A DNA stretch of 64,000 nt, from positions 18,008,837 through 18,072,836 of the forward strand of contig NC_087073.1 in assembly GCF_026151205.1 (NCBI RefSeq), written 5' to 3'. This stretch comes from Bolinopsis microptera (Eukaryota > Ctenophora > Tentaculata > Lobata > Bolinopsidae). The notes under the pieces are model-generated. The model made no database searches, was not told the DNA's origin, and was given only the letters and a program-made list of their open reading frames with translations. This document shows positions 47,496 to 57,605 of the stretch, piece after piece. Numbering within the stretch: position 1 is the stretch's first letter; every line of letters begins with the position of its first letter. The translations under genes were made by a program, and so were the position numbers.

Positions 47496-50400
47496 TCAAA
47501 CATCAACCAAACTTAAAAACAATCGTTTGTCAAAGTGAGCATTGCTATTAATATCAAAACCTTCACATTTCTCTGACAAAACCTTCTGTCTAACCCTCCT
47601 TACCGCATTGATCCAAATTTCCTGCTCCTCGAGATCAGCGAGCAAAACCTTCACACACCCTACACCACATTCCATACCATGTCTAGCAGTCAGGTAAAGA
47701 CTGCTGACCCCAGTGGGGAGGAACACACAGAATCTGGTGGCTAGCTGGCGGAGCTCTTCGTTCTCAGACTGACAGTGCAACAAAGCACTGGCTAAGAGTC
47801 TGGAAGTGAGAATTATGTTGTGGGGTAGTTTCTGTATTTTGTAGAAATAGGATAGGAGTTTAGTGTTGCAGGTGTCGAATCTCAGGTTCTGGTCAAGTGT
47901 TTGCAGTAAGGAAGAGTTGTTAGTGGAGATGTTGTAAGTAACAGTTAGAATCATGCAGATGTGAGCGTATTTATCAGCGTTATCAGAGAGGAATTGGAGA
48001 ATGTGCGGAGGAACGTTAAAATCTGGTATAATGGAATGTTTGTTGAGAATCTCAAACACGCAGTTCGCTAAATAGTTGCTTACGTAGCGGTACTCTTGGT
48101 TCGTCAGTCCATCCAACAACCAAATCAACCCCATGTAGTCTACATTTGTATAAAAATCATCGTTAAGAGAGCTCCAGAATATTTCAGTCAGTTGTGGGCA
48201 ATGATTTTGAATATGAGCAAACGCGGACATGTAGTCTTTACTCACAATAAACCAAACTCCAAGATAATCTAGAATACTTGAAGGATATTTTCGAGAACCA
48301 GACCCATGCTCATTTATCTCTAAAACTTTGCCGATAACAGCATCACTCAAAACATCTTTTCTCCGGAGTGCCACATAAATCTGTAAAACCAGCGAAATGT
48401 TGATATCGAGCATCTCCTCAATACTCAGTATTTCCGTCATATCTTCAATAACATCAGACTCCACCAAGTCACCATCACTTTTACTGGACTCCAGAATAAA
48501 CATCAGGACTCCATTAACTTTGTTATGAGACGAACTTGTCAGCTCCCGGGCCCCTCTTCTGACAAACTCCCTCAGCTTGTCTTCATGACAAACTAACACT
48601 ACAGTTCGAGCAGCCACACTTCGTATTTTGTAGATCGGGGACGAGAGGAGATTGTAAAGACATTCCCCCAAGAAATCATCTCTATCTGTGGTATCTGGGT
48701 AGAGTTTGGAGGATATCATCAGAGAGAGGAAGATAGTTGGACAGGTTTTAGTACCAGATGAGTGCTTCTGTAGGTTACTCAGTACTTGTTGGTAAATTCC
48801 TCTGTAGTGCTGTTTTAACTCCCCTATTGATAGGCTAGACCTGTGAAATATAGTAAGTTTATTTCATAGATTCGAAATTTTGTAAAGAAGTAAGGAGCAT
48901 GGTATTCCAAATTTGTTAATTGAAACACAAAATATTAAAATTAAATTGATCTCTGGTTGGACAATGAGAAGTATTTAAATAAGACGTATAAAACAAAAAG
49001 GAACTAAAAATAAAACCTGTATCCACAATCAAACTCAGAGTTGAGATGGCCCAGAATGTAGTTCAGCAACTCAGCAAAGAGAAGAAAACTGGCGTTTCTG
49101 ACTACCCAGAACGAGTGTATGAATCCAGAGTAACAAAGTTTGCAGATCTGAAGATATTGTTCATATGATATAATTAAAACAGGATGTCATGAAAAGTATC
49201 GTCACAGTGACACAACATTTTTCTTGGAACACGTTAATCCGCAATCAAATTATCAGTGTTATGAGTTATCATAGTGGAAATTGTTTCCAAGAATATAGGT
49301 TCCGGAATCTAGCTGATCCGGTTTTATTTTGATCCTGTTTTATCTTTATCCGGTTTTACTTGGGTCGGAATTATTCACAGTAAACCGAAATAATATTTGT
49401 TTTTAAAAAGAAAGCTGGCTCGGACCTGATCAGAGAAAGGAATCAAGTGATGTCTGAGTTTAGCGGAGGACAAAACAAGTCTCAACATGTGTAGAGAGTG
49501 TACCTGAACCAGGTCCTCAGTCTCAGTACATTCCTCAGGGTAAGGAATGTTGGCTGCTTCCAGCAACTTCGTTACAGTTTCATGGGTCAGGTGCAGGTTA
49601 TTACACTGTAACACTGCTTCTATCGCTTCAGGGAGTCCAGCACTGCGTCTTGATAAAGATGACGCTGAAGTGGGTGAGATATTATCAGTATACAATTAAT
49701 ATACATTATACATGTGACATTTGTATTGAAACGCGGCGGGTTTTACTAAATGAAGACCTTAAATGTCTCAATCATAATCATTTTTAAACCCTTAAAACAG
49801 GAAGCACCCTCTTAAATTGAGAGAATCTCCAATAAAATAGTAAATAAAATCCAGAAAACTAAAGGACATACAAGTAGGTGTATGTAAGACGTTAAGAAGA
49901 GTGGTGACCCAGCGTGAAGGTAGCTCGTGTGTAGGTGGGTGAGAGGAGGTTCTGACTGAGATCACCTTCAGTGTCTCACACAAAGCTTTTATTACTGATC
50001 TATGTCTGCACCTGATAGATAAAAGTTTAACAAACGAACAATTTCTATGGCAAACGTTTATCCTATATAATACTATAATACTTTTGACTATAATACTTTT
50101 GACTTTGTTCAAGAAATAAAAGTAAATAATGATATGAGGATGCCGCAAAACTTTTTCTCAAAATTACGATGGAAGTTACCTGAAGACACATTTCAAGCAG
50201 ACATCCCCAATAGAGTAAAGATCAGAGACAAATGTGCTCCCATCTATCAAGTAACCCTCCATAGTTGAATCAACTAGCGCACCACAAGTGCCACTAAGCA
50301 GCTCTAACAAACTAGCAATAGCATTCCAAACTGTCTGTCCAGCATTCTTACAAAACGTTTCATCTCCACCTGTAGCTGTTTGTATGATAACAAACGTCTC

Positions 50401-52511
50401 CTCAAAGGACGGAGCAGTGTAAACCTGATCACTTTCAATGTCTCTGTGTGATATCATGTCGAGGAAAATGTTGATAAGGCAGATGGAGACCCTGGTGATG
50501 GAGACAATGTTTTGTGTGGACATGTTGGATAGTTCAGTCTTTAGAGGTGATACTTTACAGGGGATATCGGTCTGTAATATGTTTTGGAGACCTGTTACTT
50601 TCTCTATTTCATCCATGAAACTGGTGAGAAAATCGGTTGTGTCACTTGTATCTTTGATATCATGTCTATTTGACTTCTCTTTGATAAAGAAATGCTTGTT
50701 GATCTTCTTAGCTAACGAACAGACATCATTATCATTATGCTTCATTAGTTCCAATATCTGTTCCTGCAGCTTTTCTCGTTGCAAAACTGTCAAACTTTCT
50801 TTGTCTAAGTTGCTCAACAAAAAGAAGTTCAGAGCTGTAACTATCGAATGATAAGGGGCTTCTATGTAGGTGTTTTCCAGAAAAAGCTTCACCAGGGGAG
50901 TGATAGTTTTATCCTTCGATTTAACTAAAGGTTTGAGACTCTGAAAGGAAGCGATGGCGTGAACTCTGACGGTAGGGCAGGGTATTGTTAGGAGGTTCTT
51001 GTAGGTTGTAACAATGAAGTCGTTATCTGTAAAGTCCTGCATGTTTCTGGAGATGAGTGTGATAAGAGAACTCTGTACTTCTGATGAGCTCGACTTATTT
51101 AGCTGAAACAAACATTGTGATGGGCTAAGATCTAGATGATATCATAGAAAATTCAGTTTTCAGCTTAATTGCACAATATCTATTAAAACGACCGAATAAA
51201 TTTACCGAATCCAAAAATTAAAATTACCTGTGAAGAAAGCAGTTTTTGATGCAGATCTTCTTTGAAACAAGGGTAGAATGTCTCAAAGAGGAAAACTTTT
51301 CCCTGATCAGATATATCACCACTATCTATCATCTTGAAAACATTTTCTTTCAGATCATCGGGAAAAATTTCCCGTTTAGTGAAGAAGGGTGACATATAAT
51401 CAGACAGAATTCTCGAGAAAACAGGATTCGTACCAACACAGGAAACACAGATTCTCAGAAGGGTGACAAAGTTTTCTTTGTTCATTTTCTTGCATAGAAG
51501 AGTTTTTATGGCTTTGAGATTGTTGTGGTCCAATCGGTTGTATCCCAGGTGACCAACAAGACTCTTTAAAGTAGAGGACACGATCGCAGTTTCTAAGAAC
51601 TTAGATTCGCTCAAGAACAAGTTAAGGAATGAAATTGTCTTCCTGCTGTACCATGGTCCAAGAGAAATATCCTCGACCCTTTGTATGAGTTCTGGTTCAA
51701 TTGTCAGACAGGATTGTATTATATCCTCACAAACGTTTGACACATTCAATCCACGATCATCGTAAAAGAGAGTTACCAAAACAAATACCGCTGGTACAAT
51801 CTCTTTGAATTCAAAGCAACGGTGTTTTCTCAGACACATTCGAATCGAGTCTAGGTGTACAAATTGATACCACACAACATTTTCTCTGACTTTCTCAACA
51901 CTGTCCTGGAGCATCATCAACACGACCTCTCGATCGGACTCAGAGAATTTGCAAGATTTCAGGAGGCAATTTTTCCACCATGCAATCAAATATTGATTTC
52001 CAGAGAAAAATTTCAAACTAAAGTCGTGTTCAGTTTTAGGGGAACTGTTGTGATATTCTATATTGATAAAAATAACAAGTGGTATGATGAGGATCATGAC
52101 ATCGCGTGGAAGCTGTTTTGTAGCCAACAAAAATGACATCAACTGTTCTGATGTGGTATTTAAATGACTGATATCGAATGTATCAGACAGCTTAGATTTC
52201 AAGAACAAGTGTAAGCCATGACAACTGACACTTAGCAATGTAACTTCTTCCAAGCTCTTATTACTATTTGTCAAAATATTCTGACAGTTTTTGTCTAACG
52301 AATGAACGATAAGCTGGACCAGAGAGACATCAAGAGTAAGTTTCTTACTTTTGAAACACTCAGTTAGAGGTTCACTTAGATAAAGCAACTGGGACGATGT
52401 GCTACTTTTTAGCAGTTCTGTAAACCAACCCAAATCTTTTGAGCTTTTTAATCTCTCGGTTATCTTCTTACGTTCATTTGACGTGTAAAGCTTGCCAAGG
52501 TCTACATCCAT
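47496..52511 (-). CDS. THADA: THADA-like HEAT-repeat protein (tRNA 2'-O-methylation cofactor family)
   Basis: Six phased exons: 52511-51228, 51102-50180, 50011-49872, 49664-49426, 49147-49017 and 48840-47496, total 4062 bases, 1353 residues (human ~1950, so this is short). The protein is helical-repeat throughout. The diagnostic core lies in exons 4-6: SLSRRSAGLPEAIEAVL, VHSLHMLRLVLSSAKLR, HSFWVVRNASFLLFAELLN and MISSKLYPD, then SPIYKIRSVAARTVV. Family members (yeast Trm732, human THADA) partner the FTSJ1/Trm7 enzyme to methylate position 32 of tRNA anticodon loops; fly THADA also affects energy balance. The N-terminal 428 residues are weakly conserved. gtgtatag ends directly before the ATG. 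Its first 220 coding bases are duplicated at 55170-54951. Confidence 0.85.
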
Positions 52512-53642
52512 CTATACACTTATTGAAGTATTACCAACAATGAGATGTGTATCCAGTCACTGTGATTCACATTGATTTGATCATGTAATATTCACAACAG
52601 AACCATCTTTACTTCCCCAGCAGACGTTTGTCGAATTCTGTTTTCTTACAATGGTTAGATTTGATTAAGAATATTACAAATTTGTATTCAAATTTAAAAG
52701 AATTGAAAGGCAAATTCAATTTCAAGGAATGGAAGATTACTTAATATCCAAGAAAAACTTTCCAATTAGTCAATTAGTCAGAAAAGCATGAGTGTGCATA
52801 ATATAATTGATCAAATTATTCTTTTAACATAAAAATCAAACATCTTAATTACATCAAAAATCTGTCAATTTCATCAAATCATTAACAAACAATTTCATAA
52901 GGTATAAAAACATGCAACCATGTGAGCTGAACTGCAACTTAGAGGATTGTAGGACAAAGGTGGTAGACGGGACTCTAAATCGTATACAAAATTATGAACC
53001 TTTGGTAGATCTTATCATTTGCTCAATCATATCCCATTGGTCGGGGGTAATTTCAGATAATCCATTAAACATTCCACCCATATAGTTTGCTAATCCTCCG
53101 TCAAAGTCGATTCGCTGGCCTGTCAACCATGAAGATGCAGGGTGAACAAGATAGCAGGCTAAATTAGCCAATTCCTCAACCTCCCCCTCACGTCCAACAG
53201 GAACTTGATCGACCATCTTATTAGTTCCCTCTCCACCTGGATCAAGTCTGGAGAAAGCTCCTTTTGTATAGATTGGTCCGGGTCCAATACTGTTCATCCT
53301 AATACCATATCGTCCCCACTCTGATGCTAGTGAGTGTGTCATTGCATCAACTCCGGCTTTTGCACAAGCAGATGGTAGCACAAATCCTGTTCCTTTAAAT
53401 CCAGAGACGGTTATGTTAAGAAATGTTCCTCCTGAAATAAGATATGTTTAAAGAGATCATCCCTTAAACTAATCATATTAGTTTACATAATTCTAAATTT
53501 ATAGCATGTAATATAATAAGCTTGCTCTAACCTGTCTTTTCTTCAATCATCTTTTTACCAAATGCTGATGTTACATTGAATGTACCCTGCAGTACAATGC
53601 TTGTTACAGCATTAAAGCCTTTAGCTGACAGTCTCTCTGATG

Positions 53643-54801
53643 CCCCTATCAAGATTCTAAAAAAAGTGCGATGAGATTGGATTTTGACACTAGAAGTGCG
53701 ATTTTCACGAAATGTACTCCCCACCCCCCCCCCCCCCCCCCTCCAGCCTGCAAGATTTCTTGCCCCACAAATTATTTTCTATTTAAAAAGATTTCGCGAG
53801 TCCCTTTGTAAGCGAGAAGTATGTCACTATTATTGGATCCATAAATAACGAAAAATTAACGTGCGTATTTTCATGAATTATATTATGTTACATATTGTAA
53901 TTATGGTAAGCCTCACGTAGCACGATGGTTGAGGGCGCGCTCGTCAAGCAGTTGACTCGGGTTCGAGTCTCGTCAGCGGTCATTCTTTTGGCAATTATTA
54001 ATTATTTTACTAAAATTATCATCAGAGCACCTTGTAATATACGTTATCCGATAGATTATACTGTTCGTACTTCATCTAGAGAACTAAGAGACTGAGAAGA
54101 CCGGCATTTAAGGATTTGTCCGGGGAAGGCCTCGTTCACACTGGAACATGTCAAATTATTGTAAACGGAGTTATCTGGTAATGTTTGTTTTGTTTATGGC
54201 TAGAATTTAGAATGGAATCAATGTGATGAGGATCCAGAGTTAATTACCTGCTAGGATTAATAAGTCAGTTCTCCAGTTGAAGAGACCCTTTCTCAAACTT
54301 TTAATGAAGAAATATTCACTATGCCTATGGCAGTATCAAGTATATTCTGAGAAAGAATATAGCCAGGAATAGTACCTCCTTTAATGGTAACCATAGTAAC
54401 TATAGTAACCACTGTGAATCTTGATCTTATAACAACTAGTATCCTTTAAGACTTAGACAGTACAGTGAATAAACACGCTGAAAAGCGATGAAAATGCAAG
54501 CGCGCGACCGAATATGTAGTGCTGAAAGAGGGTGCCGAAATCTCGCGGAGAATCTCACGATATTGTGAGCCTAGCTATGAGATTTAAACGAAACTCGCAA
54601 AAATCTGGCAAAAATCTCGCGCGCGTTACGTCGAAGTTTTCACGCTATAAACAAGTGATAAAATACACGTTAAGAGTATAAAATACATGTTAAGTTCCTA
54701 ATTCCCTCAACTTTTAAGTTAAACTTTTTCTGTTTCCTCATTTATTTACAAATTTTGTGCGATGAGTCCGGCTCGCAATCTCGCATAAATCTTGAGCTGG
54801 G
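53643..54801. mobile_element. 1,159 bp non-autonomous element with 8-bp target duplication
   Basis: Comparison with the uninterrupted duplicate at 56290-56310 defines the insertion to the base. ctctgatg stands at 53635-53642 and again at 54802-54809, and only once in the other copy. The ends are weakly inverted (cccctatcaagatt at left; ccc-agctcaagattt read inward from the right). No open frame for a transposase. It includes a C-run (53725-53743) and a tRNA-like piece. The 8-bp duplication suggests the hAT superfamily, by inference. Confidence 0.88.
53908..53985 (+). repeat. tRNA-derived SINE head
   Basis: tagcacgatgg resembles the RNA polymerase III box A and gggttcgagtc matches box B, about 40 bases apart. 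The T-arm pairs at four of five positions, but the acceptor arm does not pair, so it is a relic, not a working tRNA. It lies inside the 1,159 bp element. Confidence 0.55.
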
Positions 54802-54949
54802 CTCTGATGGGGCAATGAAGTTTCCTGCTGCATTATTTACAACAGCATTTGGAATTCCATGATCTTCTACAAATTGATCTGCCACAGCAGAAACCTGCAA
54901 GACAGTAATATTATGTAAAGTGATAGAAAAAGTAATTTGTCATGAAGTT

Positions 54950-56447
54950 TTGTCTAACGAATGAACGATAAGCTGGACCAGAGAGACATCAAGAGTAAGT
55001 TTCTTACTTTTGAAACACTCAGTTAGAGGTTCACTTAGATAAAGCAACTGGGACGATGTGCTACTTTTTAGCAGTTCTGTAAACCAACCCAAATCTTTTG
55101 AGCTTTTTAATCTCTCGGTTATCTTCTTACGTTCATTTGACGTGTAAAGCTTGCCAAGGTCTACATCCATCTATACACTTATTGAAGTATTACCAACAAT
55201 GAGATGTGTATCCAGTCACTGTGATTCACATTGATTTGATCATGTAATATTCACAACAGAACCATCTTTACTTCCCCAGCAGACGTTTGTCGAATTCTGT
55301 TTTCTTACAATGGTTAGATTTGATTAAGAATATTACAAATTTGTATTCAAATTTAAAAGAATTGAAAGGCAAATTCAATTTCAAGGAATGGAAGATTACT
55401 TAATATCCAAGAAAAACTTTCCAATTAGTCAATTAGTCAGAAAAGCATGAGTGTGCATAATATAATTGATCAAATTATTCTTTTAACATAAAAATCAAAC
55501 ATCTTAATTACATCAAAAATCTGTCAATTTCATCAAATCATTAACAAACAATTTCATAAGGTATAAAAACATGCAACCATGTGAGCTGAACTGCAACTTA
55601 GAGGATTGTAGGACAAAGGTGGTAGACGGGACTCTAAAATCTAAATCGTATACAAAATTATGAACCTTTGGTAGATCTTATCATTTGCTCAATCATATCC
55701 CATTGGTCGGGGGTAATTTCAGATAATCCATTAAACATTCCACCCATATAGTTTGCTAATCCTCCGTCAAAGTCGATTCGCTGGCCTGTCAACCATGAAG
55801 ATGCAGGGTGAACAAGATAGCAGGCTAAATTAGCCAATTCCTCAACCTCCCCCACACGTCCAACAGGAACTTGATCGACCATCTTATTAGTTCCCTCTCC
55901 ACCTGGATCAAGTCTGGAGAAAGCTCCTTTTGTATAGATTGGTCCGGGTCCAATACTGTTCATCCTAATACCATATCGTCCCCACTCTGATGCTAGTGAG
56001 TGTGTCATTGCATCAACTCCGGCTTTTGCACAAGCAGATGGTAGCACAAATCCTGTTCCTTTAAATCCAGAGACGGTTATGTTAAGAAATGTTCCTCCTG
56101 AAATAAGATATGTTTAAAGAGATCATCCCTTAAACTAATCATATTAGTTTACATAATTCTAAATTTATAGCATGTAATATAATCAGCTTGCTCTAACCTG
56201 TCTTTTCTTCAATCATCTTTTTACCAAATGCTGATGTTACATTGAATGTACCCTGCAGTACAATGCTTGTTACAGCATTAAAGCCTTTAGCTGACAGTCT
56301 CTCTGATGGGGCAATGAAGTTTCCTGCTGCATTATTTACAACAGCATTTGGAATTCCATGATCTTCTACAAATTGATCTGCCACAGCAGAAACCTGCAAG
56401 ACAGTAATATTATGTAAAGTGATAGAAAAAGTAATTTGTCATGAAGT
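54950..56447 (-). repeat. Tandem duplication, distal copy (uninterrupted)
   Basis: Partner of 52297-54949. The junction at about 54948 joins DECR1 intron (catgaagttt) to THADA coding sequence (tgtctaacgaatg), with a few bases of shared agttt. Confidence 0.95.
54951..55170 (-). pseudogene. 5' fragment of THADA exon 1
   Basis: The first 73-74 codons of THADA, identical in protein sequence to 52511 onward, run into DECR1 intron DNA and a stop two codons later. It includes the THADA start and about 140 bases upstream, so a promoter or splice site could also have been copied. Confidence 0.95.
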
Positions 56448-57003
56448 TTAAAAAATATAAATTGTTGTCATTCTTCCATACGTCTCGATCATAGGGTATG
56501 CTGATAACTATTTTATGACCAAAAATTAAGTATTTATGCTTCATTAAACAGCAACTGCTTACCTTTTCATGATCCCTGATGTCCATTGAATAATAAAAAA
56601 CTTCATTTTTGGTTATTTCACTGATTTCTGATGATGTATCTTGAAGGGCTTGTACATTTCTACTGGCAATGCACACTTTGGCGCCCTAAATTAGACAGCA
56701 TTGTTGCCATGCCTTTTCCAAGACCTGTGGCTCCACCAGTCACCAAAATAGTTTGACCTGAAATTTTTGTTAATATTCTTTTACAGTACAATCAATCAAA
56801 TATAAAGACAGTAATGTTCCGACATATTGACTCCTACTATTCCATGAGGGAGAAGGTATGTTGATAATTTAAGAATTACCTTTAAAGCAATCAGCAGCCA
56901 GCATTGGCTGTTTGAAAGCAGGAAAGTGAACATGCTGTGGATTGGTCTTTATGCCCCTCGTCAGTAGTTGATAGGACACTGAAGTAGATAATTTCCGAAA
57001 CAT
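55658..57003 (-). CDS. DECR1: Mitochondrial 2,4-dienoyl-CoA reductase, with a +1 frameshift
   Basis: Four exons: 57003-56880, 56757-56563, 56393-56198 and 56097-55658, about 317 residues (human 335). It reduces 2,4-dienoyl-CoA with NADPH so that polyunsaturated fatty acids can complete beta-oxidation. Visible are a presequence (MFRKLSTSVSYQLLTRG), the nucleotide site TGGATGLGKGM, NNAAGNF, the SDR lysine block CAKAGVDAM and GPGPIYTKGAFSRLDP. Exon 2 is 195 bases where the phases need 194. The extra base is at ttagggcgcc (about 56682-56688), where LGAK is expected. This is either a sequencing error or a disabling mutation in the only complete copy. The active-site Tyr of the human enzyme has no clear counterpart (SGFKGTGF). 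tttctag ends two bases before the ATG. Confidence 0.9.
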
Positions 57004-57214
57004 AGCTAGAAAGTTTTAGTCAGGGAAACACAAGCAAATTGTTAATTATTAATAGTTTCGTCTATTGCAGTCAGAAAGTCTGTTTTTCCTGTCTAATTGA
57101 ATTTCGGCCATGGCCCTTTTGGTACATGTACAGCTATCAATATAGCATAGCTTAGGCAGGCACAACCTCAAATCCATATGCACTCGTGTCATTTTCGAAG
57201 CAATGAGTGCATCC

Positions 57215-57345
57215 AACGATCACACTTTCGTTTGGTTTCTGACCTTCGTTCAACCAAATCAGTCGGAATTGAACCCCTGTCTGACTGTCTGTATAAGAGA
57301 CGCTCGTGTAAACCACTACACTAACCGACAAACAAATTCATAGTC
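57215..57345 (-). repeat. tRNA-like SINE head (Asp/Glu-tRNA-like)
   Basis: On the minus strand gtcggttagtgtagtgg resembles a tRNA 5' half with box A, and ggggttcaattcc matches box B about 45 bases later. The arms do not pair as in a functional tRNA, so a SINE-type relic is more likely. Confidence 0.5.
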
Positions 57346-57529
57346 TAATGTTTGAAGAGAATTGACTCTGGGTAACTTCTATTATAATATAAATTTAAAT
57401 TTTCAACTATGTCAAAGAAAATGTCACATCAGGTGTAAGATTGAACTATTTAAGTAATAAAATAGTAAAACAAATTTTATTTTATACCCACAATCAATTC
57501 ATATTTAGTTTGACCATTGTTAATGATCT

Positions 57530-57605
57530 GGCCCGGCGCGCGCTACTTCGTAGCACTTGCCAACATTTCGAGAAGAAAGCGGCGCGCGCTACTTCGAAAT
57601 TTAGA
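57530..57605 (+). repeat. Dispersed GCGGCGCGCGCTACTTC repeat (also at 59225-59290)
   Basis: gcgcgcgctacttcg occurs twice here about 50 bases apart, and again, preceded by the same agaaagcg, near 59250. The CG-rich core stands out from AT-rich surroundings. Confidence 0.6.

Larger units (their letters stand above)
52992..54894 (-). pseudogene. Partial DECR1 copy: last two exons only, exon 3 split by an insertion
   Basis: Exon 4-type sequence (53431-52992, 440 bases, same length as the complete gene) is open to the stop and differs by about one residue (GREGEVEE versus GRVGEVEE). Exon 3-type sequence runs from 54894 to about 54802 and from 53642 to 53532, split by the 1,159 bp element. Exons 1 and 2, with the presequence and nucleotide-binding motif, were never duplicated. 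It is therefore a dead fragment, very young by similarity. Confidence 0.93.
52297..54949 (-). repeat. Tandem duplication, proximal copy (interrupted)
   Basis: From within THADA exon 1 to within the intron after DECR1 exon 2. Apart from a 1,159 bp insertion plus its 8-bp duplication it matches 54951-56447 almost base for base. Confidence 0.95.

Noticed and set aside
53908..53985. Functional tRNA gene
   Set aside because: The acceptor stem does not pair and there is no sound anticodon arm; a SINE relic fits better.
53643..54801. The 1.16 kb stretch as an unusually long intron
   Set aside because: It splits an exon, is flanked by an 8-bp duplication, and is absent from the otherwise identical neighbouring copy.
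57215..57345. Functional tRNA-Asp/Glu gene on the minus strand
   Set aside because: Boxes A and B are good, but the T and acceptor arms do not pair.
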